Position numbers and translations under genes: made by a program
Part shown: positions 18,242 to 27,374 of the stretch, in pieces
Layout: each line of letters begins with the position of its first letter
Position numbering within the stretch: position 1 is the stretch's first letter
The notes under the pieces: generated by a model
What the model was told of the DNA's origin: nothing
The model's input: only the letters and a program-made list of their open reading frames with translations
Database searches by the model: none
Source: Vibrio porteresiae DSM 19223
Lineage (GTDB): Bacteria; Pseudomonadota; Gammaproteobacteria; Enterobacterales; Vibrionaceae
Direction of reading: 5' to 3'
DNA length: 64,000 nt
Assembly (NCBI RefSeq): GCF_024347055.1
Contig: NZ_AP024896.1
Coordinates: forward strand, 682,001-746,000

Positions 18242-20452
18242 ATGAAAAAACCTCAGTGGATGTATCACTACTGGTGGAGTCGGGGAATAACCTTGCTGCT
18301 CTTATCTCTATTAGCGATAAGTAACAGCTTTGCGAGTTCAACGACGTTTACCAATCCTATTTATGAAAATGGCGCCGATCCTTGGCTCATTTATTATCAC
18401 GGCAACTATTATTCAGCGACCACAACCTGGAGTTCGCAGTTAGAGATGCGCAAGTCGCCTACGTTGGCGGGATTAGCCGATGCTACTCCTGTGAATGTGT
18501 GGTCAGAGACGGACTCTTCCCGTTGCTGCAATTTTTGGGCGTTTGAATTTCACCGTTTAAATGGTCCAGATGGCTGGCGCTGGTACATGCTGTATACCTC
18601 AGGACAAAGCGGTACCTATGATTATCAGCATATTTCGGTGCTAGAAAGCCAAGGTGATGATCCGATGGGACCTTATGAATATAAAGGTTCTCCTCTGGAA
18701 GATAGCTACAATATCGATGGGAGTTACATCACCATCAAAGGTCAGCTTTATCTGATGTATTCGCAATGGAATGGCGCGTATCAGCAGCTCTACATTGTCA
18801 AAATGTCCGACCCTTGGACGACATCAGGCTCACCTAGTTTACTCAGTACTCCATCTTTAGACTGGGAACAAGTCGGCATGAACGTTAATGAAGGTCCTGA
18901 ACCTTTGATTTACAACGGTCATGTTTATGTTGTCTACTCGGCAAGTTATTGTGCAACGTCGAGCTACAAATTGGGCTTGCTGGAATTGACCGGTGATGAT
19001 CCATTGAGCACAGACAGTTGGACTAAAGCCGAAGATCCTGTCTTTGAATCGGCAAATGGTGTTTATGCTCCTGGTCATAATGGATTTTTCTCTTCGCCTG
19101 ATGGTACAGAAGATTGGATTGTCTATCACGCTAACGCCAGTGCTAGCGATGGTTGTGGTACGACACGTTCTTTGAGGGCGCAATCTTTTACATGGAATAG
19201 CGACGAAACACCAAACTTTGGTGAACCTGTTGCAACCGGCACTGCCATCGCGGTTCCCTCTGGTGAAAACGGTCCAATGCAGGTTAAACCTCAAGCACCA
19301 ACTCTGACATTAAGTCATTACACCATCAGTACAAGTGGTACCAGCCAACTCGATAGTTCGATGGAAGTGATTGTCGATCAAATTGGCGATGGTGTTGTAC
19401 GGTTGGCCAACTCAGAGGGGAATTTCTTAGCAGGGGCTCAATGCAGTAGCACTCAAGCATTTTTACCATGGCAAAACGCCGATTGTCAGAAATGGGTCTT
19501 TGCCGTGGATGACAATGGATTGTTATCGCTGACCAATGCAACCAGCAATGAATCTTACGCTGCCTGTGGAGGAGACGATTGTGCCACTGGATGGAGTTTA
19601 TCGACGACAGGTGATGTGGCTATCGTCAGTGGTCAAAGTGGTCGGGTGCTAACATCAACCGGTTCATCTACCGAGCAGCAAGCCTGGAGTGGGGACGAGA
19701 GTCAAATTTGGCAAATCAATCCTCAAGCAAATGGGACAGTCACGTTAACGGCTGGCAGCGATGCCGATACCTGTTTAAGTGCCGGCAGCAGTAGTACTGT
19801 ATTTGCGAGTTGTACTAGCTCAACTGCACAATGGTATGTGCGGCCAAGAGACGAAGGAGGATATCGTTTTGTCTCCGCATATAACAGTAAATTGCTCGAT
19901 TTGACCAATTGTGCGTTAGATGACGGAACGGCTGTCGGTGTCTATGCAGACCTTGATAACATTTGCCAGCGTTTCTATTTAAGAGATGTGAGCACATCAA
20001 ACGTCGTCAACACCACGGTCAGTGGAACGTATCGAATTACCCCATTGGTCTCCGGTAAAGCGATTGATATCACTAACTGTGGCACCAGCGATGCAACGAA
20101 TGTTGAGCAGTGGAGTTGGCTGAATAACGATTGCCAAAAATTTGCGATATCCAGTGTGGATGAAATTTGGCATCGAATTTCTCCACTGAATGCGCCCAAT
20201 CAGGCGGTTACGGTGAAAAATGGGTATCGTACCAGTAATACCAACATCGAATTGAGCAGTTATGATGAAGGTTGGGATCAACAATTTCGTTTTCAGGTCG
20301 CAGGTTCGGGAAAGTGGCGGATCATTAATCGTAATAGTGAGCTGTGCTTACAAGTGGTCGATGGTTCAAGTAATGATGGAGCCAATATTGTCCAATACAA
20401 ATGCATAGCGGGTGAGACTGCACAGATGTTTAGTTTGGTGAAACAGAATTAA
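18242..20452 (+). CDS. Secreted GH43-family glycosidase with C-terminal ricin-type lectin repeats
   Basis: 736 residues. A Sec signal peptide (about residues 1-31, ending NSFA) precedes a five-bladed GH43 catalytic domain to about residue 345. The likely catalytic triad is Asp46 (NGADPW), Asp159 (NIDGSY) and Glu217 (VNEGPE). The rest, about 360-735, is built from ricin-B/CBM13-like units with recurring QxW and Cys patterns (QIWQINP, LLDLTNCALDDG, AIDITNCGTSDATNVEQWSW, LCLQVVDGSSNDGANIVQYKC). GH43 enzymes act on arabinan or xylan side chains, for example alpha-L-arabinofuranosidase or beta-xylosidase; exact specificity cannot be read. It is probably exported to attack plant cell-wall glycans. 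Confidence 0.88.
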   Translation: MKKPQWMYHYWWSRGITLLLLSLLAISNSFASSTTFTNPIYENGADPWLIYYHGNYYSATTTWSSQLEMRKSPTLAGLADATPVNVWSETDSSRCCNFWAFEFHRLNGPDGWRWYMLYTSGQSGTYDYQHISVLESQGDDPMGPYEYKGSPLEDSYNIDGSYITIKGQLYLMYSQWNGAYQQLYIVKMSDPWTTSGSPSLLSTPSLDWEQVGMNVNEGPEPLIYNGHVYVVYSASYCATSSYKLGLLELTGDDPLSTDSWTKAEDPVFESANGVYAPGHNGFFSSPDGTEDWIVYHANASASDGCGTTRSLRAQSFTWNSDETPNFGEPVATGTAIAVPSGENGPMQVKPQAPTLTLSHYTISTSGTSQLDSSMEVIVDQIGDGVVRLANSEGNFLAGAQCSSTQAFLPWQNADCQKWVFAVDDNGLLSLTNATSNESYAACGGDDCATGWSLSTTGDVAIVSGQSGRVLTSTGSSTEQQAWSGDESQIWQINPQANGTVTLTAGSDADTCLSAGSSSTVFASCTSSTAQWYVRPRDEGGYRFVSAYNSKLLDLTNCALDDGTAVGVYADLDNICQRFYLRDVSTSNVVNTTVSGTYRITPLVSGKAIDITNCGTSDATNVEQWSWLNNDCQKFAISSVDEIWHRISPLNAPNQAVTVKNGYRTSNTNIELSSYDEGWDQQFRFQVAGSGKWRIINRNSELCLQVVDGSSNDGANIVQYKCIAGETAQMFSLVKQN

Positions 20453-20465
20453 ATCGAATGCGATA

Positions 20466-20493
20466 AAAATAGGTGCGATAAGCACCTATTTTT
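20466..20493 (+). terminator. Terminator after the GH43 gene
   Basis: AAAATAGGTGC and GCACCTATTTTT pair around GATAA, ending in a T-run. Confidence 0.85.
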
Positions 20494-20872
20494 ATTACTA
20501 ACACTTTAAAATAGTTGAAGTGATTATTTTAAATAGTAGAAAAGTTATAAAATACATCTGGATTATTAAAGTGAAATAATCCCTAGTTATAATTTATTTA
20601 AATGTAATGATTTCAGCGAAATTGCTAATTTTGTGTAATTGAATTTTAGTGCTCAATACATAGGCTTAATGCCTTTGGTTTTATTGTATAATTACAAGTT
20701 ATCTTAATGATACTATTTGATATTTTCGCTATTCATCCAACTTTTTTATGTTATGTTGATGGCCGTATAAAAATGGCATTAATGGTTTATCAATAAAAGA
20801 GCACCGGCAACAAATAATTATTACCGATGCCCATACTTTAAAGTAATAAACGATGTAAGTATAAGGGGTATT
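20494..20872. other. Long AT-rich region before the UbiD-family gene
   Basis: About 380 bp, clearly richer in A and T than its neighbours. It contains a GCCGTATAAAAATGGC inverted repeat (20761-20776) and the ribosome site AAGGGG before the decarboxylase. I see no gene. The length and composition suggest a regulated, perhaps H-NS-bound promoter. Confidence 0.5.
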
Positions 20873-22333
20873 ATGAAAAGAATTAAAAACCTTCGTGATT
20901 ATATTTCCCAATTAAATGAACTTGGCGATATTGTCGAAATTTCACGGGAAGTAGATGCGTATCTGGAAATGGCGGCGATTACACGTCGTAGTTATGACCT
21001 TTGTTCACCAGCGCCAATTTTCAATAATATTAAAGGCAAATTGCCAGGTTTAAGAGCGATGGGAGCTCCTGCGTCACTGAGCTCTTTACCAGAATATCCT
21101 GCCGCTCGCGTTGCTCTTTCAGTTGGTTTGGATCACACCGCAACTTGGACCGACATCGTAAAAAGTTTGGCTCAATCTAAACATAATGACCCAGTGCCAC
21201 CAGTTCTCGTTGATACAGCGCCTTGCAAGCAGAACATCTTACATGGCAAAGAGGCTGACCTAGACAAATTCCCGATTCCATTTTTACATCAAGAAGATGG
21301 TGGTGAATATTCCAATACTTGGGGTACCATTGTGGCTCGAACTCCTGACGGTAAATGGACTAACTGGTCGATTGCGCGTATCCAAAAATTGGACGGCAAA
21401 CACATGACTGGACTGATTCTCATGCCACAGCATATTGCGATGGTGTGGGAAGAGTGGCGCAAAATCGGTAAGCCTATGCCTTACGCTTTAGTGCAAGGTT
21501 GTGAGCCTGCGTTACCTATCGTTTCTTCAATGCCTCTTGGTGATTGGGTTGATGAAGCCGATTACCTTGGTGGTCACTTTGGCGAAGCCATTGAAGTGGT
21601 ACGTTGTGAAACGATTGATCTCGAAGTGCCAGCCAGCTCTGAGTTGGTGATTGAAGGTCACATTTCGACCGAAGAGCGAGCTCAAGAAGGGCCATTTGGT
21701 GAATATGCTGGCTATGCAGTGAAAGGTACCAGCATGCAACCGGTCTACACGGTGGAATGTATTACCTATCGTGATGAGGCTATTTGGCCGTTTATTCCCG
21801 AAGGTCGTCCAGTCGATGAGTTTCACACAGCAGTCGGCGTTGCGATGTGCGCTGAAATCCTCGATAGCTTAAATCAAGCGGGTCTTCCTGTCACAATGGC
21901 ATGGTCGCCATTAGAAACTGCCGTGCATTGGTTGATCATCACCGTACCGAATAACTGGCGCGAACGACTGCCAAATGTAAGCAGTGAAGAGTTCACTAAA
22001 CGCATCGGGGAAAAAATTTGGAACACCAAATACGGTCCCAACTGCCCAATGATCTATGTGATGGACGATGATATTGACCCAACGAATTACAAAGATGTGT
22101 TGTGGGGAATGGCGACTCGCGTTCATCCAACACGTCATCGTGTGGAAAGCTTTGGTGAAATTCTGCCATTGTTAAATTGCTACGATGCTGACGAGTGCCA
22201 CGATCACCATGCTATCCGAGTTGCTCACGACTGTTTGCAACCTGCATTAGGAGACGGAAGATTGAATCATAGTTCATTTGCGGGTGCATACCCTGAAGAA
22301 CTGCAGAAAAAAGTCATTGCTAACTGGGAATAA
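20873..22333 (+). CDS. Fdc1-like prenylated-FMN decarboxylase (UbiD family)
   Basis: 486 residues. The whole sequence follows fungal Fdc1 (ferulate/cinnamate decarboxylase) more closely than E. coli UbiD. Shared stretches include the N-terminal AAITRR and PIFNN, DGKWTNWSIAR and MPQHI, QEGPFGEYAGY, and the last SYPEDL..KV..NW-like segment. The prFMN catalytic Arg169, Glu272 and Glu277 are present, equivalent to Fdc1 R173, E277 and E282. It likely removes CO2 from an unsaturated or phenylacrylic acid, fitting growth on lignocellulose. The UbiX-type prenyltransferase that makes prFMN is not adjacent and must come from elsewhere. Ordinary hydroxybenzoate decarboxylase is the alternative. Confidence 0.8.
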   Translation: MKRIKNLRDYISQLNELGDIVEISREVDAYLEMAAITRRSYDLCSPAPIFNNIKGKLPGLRAMGAPASLSSLPEYPAARVALSVGLDHTATWTDIVKSLAQSKHNDPVPPVLVDTAPCKQNILHGKEADLDKFPIPFLHQEDGGEYSNTWGTIVARTPDGKWTNWSIARIQKLDGKHMTGLILMPQHIAMVWEEWRKIGKPMPYALVQGCEPALPIVSSMPLGDWVDEADYLGGHFGEAIEVVRCETIDLEVPASSELVIEGHISTEERAQEGPFGEYAGYAVKGTSMQPVYTVECITYRDEAIWPFIPEGRPVDEFHTAVGVAMCAEILDSLNQAGLPVTMAWSPLETAVHWLIITVPNNWRERLPNVSSEEFTKRIGEKIWNTKYGPNCPMIYVMDDDIDPTNYKDVLWGMATRVHPTRHRVESFGEILPLLNCYDADECHDHHAIRVAHDCLQPALGDGRLNHSSFAGAYPEELQKKVIANWE

Positions 22334-22360
22334 GACGGCAGTGATCAAGGGATAAAGTGC

Positions 22361-22389
22361 AAAAGACAGCGCCGAGGCGCTGTCTTTTT
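22361..22389 (+). terminator. Terminator after the UbiD-family gene
   Basis: GACAGCGC and GCGCTGTC pair around CGAG, flanked by AAAA and TTTTT; usable in both directions. Confidence 0.88.
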
Positions 22390-22446
22390 ATCTGGGTTAC
22401 TGTTTCTGGGTTACTGCGTTTGGATTTAACAGAGGGATTTTTGATC

Positions 22447-23085
22447 TCACTCTTCGACTAACTCACACAGGGAATCTTGGCTGTTGAACCGATATTCTTG
22501 CATCGATACGAACAGCACTTCATCACCGCAACGTACTTGCTGGGTGATCAGCGTTTGCTGAGCTGCAAAGGTGTAATGCTCATGTCCCATAACGTATTGA
22601 ATGACACCAATATTGCATCCCAGACCGATCAAGGTTGCAATAGCCACTCCCGATTGGGTATGCAACCAAAATGGCGCTTTGGCCCACATGGTTTCCCCAA
22701 GCTCTTTCTTTAAATAATAATCAAGGTTGGCATAAGAGGCACAAATCACGCCAGGGACAATGCTGTAAACAATGGCCGGAATGGTGAGATGAAAGTGATA
22801 ATCCACGTAGGTCAGAAGGGCTGCCCATAGGGATGAAACGCCGGTAATGATAAAACCCTTACGATACATCTTCTTCGCAAAGTAATAGAGCGGACCAAAT
22901 AAGAAGGCCAAAAAGTTGGTGCTGATAAGCAAACGCTGTCGCCAAGCTAAGGTTCGATAACGTTCACTGCGCACTATTTCGCCTCGGGATCTTTTGATTG
23001 CTTTAAGTTGATCAAACAACTCAAAACGCTCAAGCCATTTTGAACTGAGTTGTGACTCTTGAGCCACCTGAGTTTCCATAGTCAT
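22447..23085 (-). CDS. DUF2628-type membrane protein
   Basis: 212 residues. A polar N-terminus (about 1-50) precedes a region with several membrane segments (ISTNFLAFLFGPLYYFAKKMYRKG and following), matching the DUF2628 pattern in which a FLFGPLYYFAKKM-like helix is conserved. The C-terminal 60 residues are soluble. Function is unknown. It is a single gene convergent with the decarboxylase. Confidence 0.75.
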   Translation of the reverse strand: MTMETQVAQESQLSSKWLERFELFDQLKAIKRSRGEIVRSERYRTLAWRQRLLISTNFLAFLFGPLYYFAKKMYRKGFIITGVSSLWAALLTYVDYHFHLTIPAIVYSIVPGVICASYANLDYYLKKELGETMWAKAPFWLHTQSGVAIATLIGLGCNIGVIQYVMGHEHYTFAAQQTLITQQVRCGDEVLFVSMQEYRFNSQDSLCELVEE

Positions 23086-23500
23086 TGAAATCTCTCTTTT
23101 TTATTTTGAGCGCCATGACGAAGGGCGCTTACCTAGCCAATGATTTTTATGCAGCGTATTTTCGCTGCTATTGTGTTTTGAGAGTGTAACCGAACTCCGT
23201 TTTGTTCTGTGTTAGGAGTGTTGTGGTTAATTTTTCACCTTAGATAAAGATCACACTATTTTGTCGGTTATGCGTCAATTTGCCTTTAGCTGTTGTCTGA
23301 ACAACATGTTTGTTTGGTGGGTGAGTAAAACGTGAGCGTTGACGACCCGTTTTTGGGCAGAAACTCTCATAGTTAACCGAGCAGTTCACCCTCCATACGC
23401 TTAAGATAAACAGCACAAAAACACTATTCGCTGAGCATAGAAACCGATGAGCAGGTGAGCTGTAAGGCTCAGCTAGCTTAGGTTGGCATAAGGTAACAAA
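23086..23500. other. Intergenic region between divergent membrane-protein genes
   Basis: 415 bp between the DUF2628 gene and the 632-residue membrane protein, so it should hold both promoters. I identify no operator, RNA or small gene. AGGTAACAAA precedes the downstream ATG. Confidence 0.5.
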
Positions 23501-25399
23501 ATGGCATTTGATTACGGTTCAATTAATCTTGGAATTAAAAACCCGTTTAAGAAAGAAGGGTTGATCAACACCATCGGCGGTGTTCTCGTTGCTTTTATTG
23601 GGGTTTACTTGCTGGTGCAGGCTGCTTCATCAGTCAAACAAGACATCCTCGCAGGCTGGGTCTTCGCCCTATTTGGTTTAGGGATCTTAGTGAGTGGTAT
23701 CTGGACACTCTCTGGCGGAGTCTCCGCAATGCTGCGTTATTTTGTTGGACGAAACCATCCGACATCGTTGGCCAAAAACTTTAGCGAGTCACAATCTCAA
23801 ACTTCAGCACAAGAAGCGAATTACGTCGCCTATCAAGGCAGTGAATTGACCGAAATGTTGATGGGCAGAAAAAACACCACGTTCGTTGAGCCACAAGGCA
23901 TTATCGCTCGTCTGTTGCATAGTCTCGTTCCACGTCTGACGTTTATGCCGTACATGATTCGTAACCAAGCTCAGTATCTCTTTGCTGCTTGGGTGAAAAC
24001 CGCGTTGATCTTTGTTGTGTATGCCCTCGTTGCATTTGTCACTTTGGCGGGGTTTGCTGGTGAAATCGGCCAAACCATTTTCCCAGTTTACTCGGTGTTC
24101 GTGGTGCTTCATCTACTGAAAACTTGGCTTGGTGCGGGGCGTTTTATGGCTACGCAGCGTGAGGTCGAAAAAGGGGTTGATGGCCTAAGCGTGCTTGATG
24201 TTGCTAAGACCATTGCGGCTGCGATTGTTATTCCAACGCTGATTGGCTTGGGACTGCAGTGGTTATTCGTCTTGCTAGGCATCTCATCTGATAAGGTTCA
24301 ATCCTCAGTTCATGATTGGCTGAACCTGCACCCGCTCTGGTTTATGTTAATGACCCTAGTTGGTGGGGCGCTCGTCACAGCGGTCAATATTCTATTGCTC
24401 AAAAAGCGCTTGGCCTTTGGCGATGCGGTAGCCGAGGTTTCTGAGTTACGCGAAAACTGGCAAGAAAGCATTCATCCCAATGAGATCTTCATTAATTTGG
24501 ATAACTTGGTGATGGCGAATCGTCGTTATCAAGAAGCACCGAACCGCGTGTATAAAATGTTGGAGCCAGCGTTAAACGAGCAAGTGGATGGCAAAGGGTC
24601 ATTTCGTGGAGAGATGACGCAAGAAGTGCAGCCGCGTATTCATTCGATGGATTTAGGTAAGGCGTATGATCAAATCCGTTTGTGTTCGGTGATTATCGGA
24701 CGAGTGCTCTTTATCGTTGCGGCATTAGTGACCGTCTGGCTCGCTTACAGCGTGATTGACGCTTACCATGCTGCTCAAACTGCATCAGATGCCAATGCTC
24801 GTCATGCGGCGGCGCAAGTGTGGAATGTGCTGGGTAAGGAGCATGTCTCTGGCTTGATTCAGTTGATAGTTAGTGGCTTATTGCTGCGCGCATTTGCCCA
24901 TATTTTGGTCAAAACGGGGCATCTTTTTTACGCAGAAATGCTGTTTGAAAGTAACCTTATCTACATCAAAGTAGAGGGCACCTTTAGTGAATCGAAGATC
25001 TCCACAGGGACGGGTATCAATGATTCAACCCGTTCCGAGAATGTTTTGGTGCGTTCAAGTATTACTCCTTGGGTGATTGTCTCGCGTATTATTTCCAGCA
25101 CGTTTGCTTCAACGGGGATGCGAAACCTAGAATACCCACGCTATATCTTGGAGATGCATAAAAACGAAGCGGAACTGGCCAGTATTAAGCACGATATGCG
25201 CGCGTTCCTTAAAGATCGTGAATCGATTGCATCGATCACCAGTGAGCGAGATTTGCATAACGCTTCGCAGATTCATGAGATCAACCAGCAAACCCGCTCA
25301 ATGCAGGCTAACTCTAATGCAAACAGTGCGTTAGATAATGAACAATTGGGTAAAGCGGCAGGGTATCTTGAACGCTCCCAATCATCAGATCCAGAGTAA
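23501..25399 (+). CDS. Large multi-pass membrane protein of unknown function
   Basis: 632 residues; I do not recognise a family. Membrane helices appear near residues 25-45 and 52-75, at 165-230 (three), 250-275, 290-310, 415-440 and 465-490. The middle (about 320-410) and the C-terminal 150 residues are soluble and charged. The last 100 residues are rich in Glu, Asn, Gln and Ser and probably helical. It begins a possible unit with the 144-residue and 43-residue ORFs downstream, although a UUCG hairpin lies between. Confidence 0.7.
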   Translation: MAFDYGSINLGIKNPFKKEGLINTIGGVLVAFIGVYLLVQAASSVKQDILAGWVFALFGLGILVSGIWTLSGGVSAMLRYFVGRNHPTSLAKNFSESQSQTSAQEANYVAYQGSELTEMLMGRKNTTFVEPQGIIARLLHSLVPRLTFMPYMIRNQAQYLFAAWVKTALIFVVYALVAFVTLAGFAGEIGQTIFPVYSVFVVLHLLKTWLGAGRFMATQREVEKGVDGLSVLDVAKTIAAAIVIPTLIGLGLQWLFVLLGISSDKVQSSVHDWLNLHPLWFMLMTLVGGALVTAVNILLLKKRLAFGDAVAEVSELRENWQESIHPNEIFINLDNLVMANRRYQEAPNRVYKMLEPALNEQVDGKGSFRGEMTQEVQPRIHSMDLGKAYDQIRLCSVIIGRVLFIVAALVTVWLAYSVIDAYHAAQTASDANARHAAAQVWNVLGKEHVSGLIQLIVSGLLLRAFAHILVKTGHLFYAEMLFESNLIYIKVEGTFSESKISTGTGINDSTRSENVLVRSSITPWVIVSRIISSTFASTGMRNLEYPRYILEMHKNEAELASIKHDMRAFLKDRESIASITSERDLHNASQIHEINQQTRSMQANSNANSALDNEQLGKAAGYLERSQSSDPE

Positions 25400-25422
25400 A
25401 ACTCCTATCATTATCACTGTTA

Positions 25423-25446
25423 CAAGGCTCGCTTCGGCGAGCCTTG
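25423..25446 (+). terminator. UUCG-capped hairpin after the membrane-protein gene
   Basis: CAAGGCTCGC and GCGAGCCTTG form a perfect 10-bp stem closed by a TTCG tetraloop. The following T-run is weak, so termination may be partial. Confidence 0.7.
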
Positions 25447-25567
25447 TGCGTTTCAAAACCAAGCAATGTGAGCGATGGCTAAGCCGTTTATAAGCTTATG
25501 ATTCTCCGCTTAGGACCTATTTCTTTACTCTGACCACTCAACGTTATGAGTAACAGGTGAGGAAACA

Positions 25568-26002
25568 GTGACTCAATCTTATCAAACTATGATTGCCGAT
25601 TATTTGGATATCTATCAACGAGTTCAGCAGTTTATTACCCGCGAGTGTAAAAACGTAAAGGGGTGGAATACCCGCTTTTTAGAGCTGAATCTGCTAGGTA
25701 GCAAAAAAGAGATCGCGTTTGATGAGGCTGAGTTAAGTCGCGTTCTGTACATCGACAAACAGAAAGTGCGCCACTTCTTTGTGGTGCATTACTGGATGCG
25801 TCATGTACTGCCAAACGAATTGGGTAACCGAGTGAGCAAAATTGCTGTTCGTGCCGACCGAGTGCTGGTACGCCTTAAAACGGGTCGTTTGTGCCATGTT
25901 GGCCCAAAAGGTTTAGCGCAACTGATGTCGCGTACCATGACCGCGGCACTCTCATACGAAGGATTGGCACAAGCGCATCACGACATGATGCAAGTGCTTT
26001 GA
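25568..26002 (+). CDS. Hypothetical soluble protein, 144 residues
   Basis: Starts at GTG 25568 behind GGTGAGGAAA. The protein is basic and mostly helical, with a FFVVHYWMRHVLPNELGNRVSKIAVRADRVLVRLKTGRL core; I recognise no domain. It lies between the large membrane protein and a 43-codon ORF on the same strand, so a shared role is possible but unproven. Confidence 0.65.
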   Translation: MTQSYQTMIADYLDIYQRVQQFITRECKNVKGWNTRFLELNLLGSKKEIAFDEAELSRVLYIDKQKVRHFFVVHYWMRHVLPNELGNRVSKIAVRADRVLVRLKTGRLCHVGPKGLAQLMSRTMTAALSYEGLAQAHHDMMQVL

Positions 26003-26025
26003 ACGACTAAAGCGGGAAATAAAAA

Positions 26026-26157
26026 ATGGATGTGATTCAAGTACAAGGTGCGGCAGCATCGATAGCCAGTCTTTCTTTCGACGATGTATCCATATTTGTG
26101 ATGACTGTGGTGGGGATTATTGGCGCGCTTTTATGGTGGGAGTCGAATCAGGCCTAG
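26026..26157 (+). CDS. Small single-pass membrane protein, 43 residues
   Basis: ATG 26026 to TAG 26157. The N-terminus MDVIQVQGAAASIASLSFDD is followed by one hydrophobic segment (VSIFVMTVVGIIGALLWW) and a short polar tail. It begins 23 bp after the 144-residue gene; the ribosome site (GCGGGA) is moderate. The clean membrane helix and tight spacing support it; no homologue comes to mind. Confidence 0.55.
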   Translation: MDVIQVQGAAASIASLSFDDVSIFVMTVVGIIGALLWWESNQA

Positions 26158-26294
26158 AACATAAAATTGTGTTGGTATTGATGCTAAAGCAAGGTAGATT
26201 AAGTCGTTCATTTGTTTCGATTCATTCATGCTCAGCACACTTCTTGTTTCACCTCTTGTTGATAGGCTGGCGCATCCGTAATTAAAGGTATTTC

Positions 26295-27182
26295 ATGTTT
26301 GCCGCGTTTATATCGGCGATTTTGCCGGTGATGATCATTGCGTTGGTCGGGGCTTTTCTCAGTAAACGCACCGCTTATCTAGACGATCCTAATCTTCCTA
26401 AATTGGTATTAAATGTCGGTATGCCGACCTTGCTACTGCATTCGATGCTGGGCACTCATATCGATTTTCTTGGTATGGGAAAACTGGTGTTGGCGTCCGC
26501 TTTTGCTCTGGCTGCTATGGTGGTGGTGACGCTGGTGGTGCTGAAAATCATGAAGTTGGATCGCCGCTACTATCTCCCTATTCTCGTTAACCCTAATACA
26601 GGCAACTTAGGCATTCCTATTGCGTATGCACTGCTGGGGAATGACGGGCTGGCTGGCGCTGTGATTATCTCTTCAATCATCGAAATCAGCCATTTTACGT
26701 TGGGTATTGGCATGATGTCTGGAAGCTTTAATCCTCGACGTTTGCTCGCCAATCCGCCGGTGATTGCGTTAATTATTGGCTCGATCATTCTTGGTTTGGG
26801 CATTCCGGTGCCGACCTTTATGATTCGCGTATTTGATATGTTGGGCAGCATCACGGTTCCGATTATGCTGTTGATGTTGGGCCGTTCATTAGCGCACATG
26901 AAAGTGCATGAAGCGCACTGGGGACGTCTCTCTATTTTGGCTTTGTATCGTCCAGCCATTGGTTTTGCTATGGCGTTAGGCGCTGCCACTTTGTTTGGTT
27001 TGTCACCGCTGCATATGGCAAACCTACTTATCGCTTGTTCCATGCCTGTGGCCGTGCTCAATTACATCTTTGCGACGCGCTTTAATGGACCAGTCAATGA
27101 AGTGGCGGGGCTTACGTTTTTGACGTTACCGACTGCGTTCATTGCATTGATTTTTATTAAGATGTTCTTTATCGGTGCCTAG
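26295..27182 (+). CDS. AEC-family (auxin efflux carrier-like) transporter
   Basis: 295 residues with about ten membrane helices. The MFAAFISAILPVMIIALVGAFLSKR start, the NVGMPTLLLHSML segment, NPNTGNLGIPIA and the C-terminal SMPVAVLNYIFATRFN stretch (crossover helix Pro residues) are typical of the AEC/MdcF family of malate- or malonate-type carriers. The substrate is not predictable from sequence. Start behind AAAGGTATTTC. Confidence 0.87.
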   Translation: MFAAFISAILPVMIIALVGAFLSKRTAYLDDPNLPKLVLNVGMPTLLLHSMLGTHIDFLGMGKLVLASAFALAAMVVVTLVVLKIMKLDRRYYLPILVNPNTGNLGIPIAYALLGNDGLAGAVIISSIIEISHFTLGIGMMSGSFNPRRLLANPPVIALIIGSIILGLGIPVPTFMIRVFDMLGSITVPIMLLMLGRSLAHMKVHEAHWGRLSILALYRPAIGFAMALGAATLFGLSPLHMANLLIACSMPVAVLNYIFATRFNGPVNEVAGLTFLTLPTAFIALIFIKMFFIGA

Positions 27183-27244
27183 GAAGTTGTCTTCAGTACG
27201 ATGACGATTAAAGAGTGTCATTGGTTACCAAGAGACTTTTGTTT

Positions 27245-27316
27245 CTAAAAAAGGTGCTTCTAAAAAAGTGCTCTTAAAAAATGGTGCTCCCAAAAAATGA
27301 TGCGCCTAAAAAATGA
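27245..27316. repeat. Degenerate short tandem repeat, 15-16 bp unit
   Basis: Four to five imperfect copies of (C/T)TAAAAAA(T)GGTGCTC follow one another between the AEC gene and its terminator. Later copies drift to CAAAAAATGATGCGC and TAAAAAATGAAAC. Confidence 0.65.
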
Positions 27317-27320
27317 AACA

Positions 27321-27350
27321 AAAATGCAGAACCTAGGTTCTGCATTTTTT
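27321..27350. terminator. Bidirectional terminator between AEC and PL4 genes
   Basis: AAAATGCAGAACC and GGTTCTGCATTTT pair around TA with a T-run, serving both convergent genes. Confidence 0.87.
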
Positions 27351-27374
27351 ATTGCGAACGAAGCACAGTCCCGG

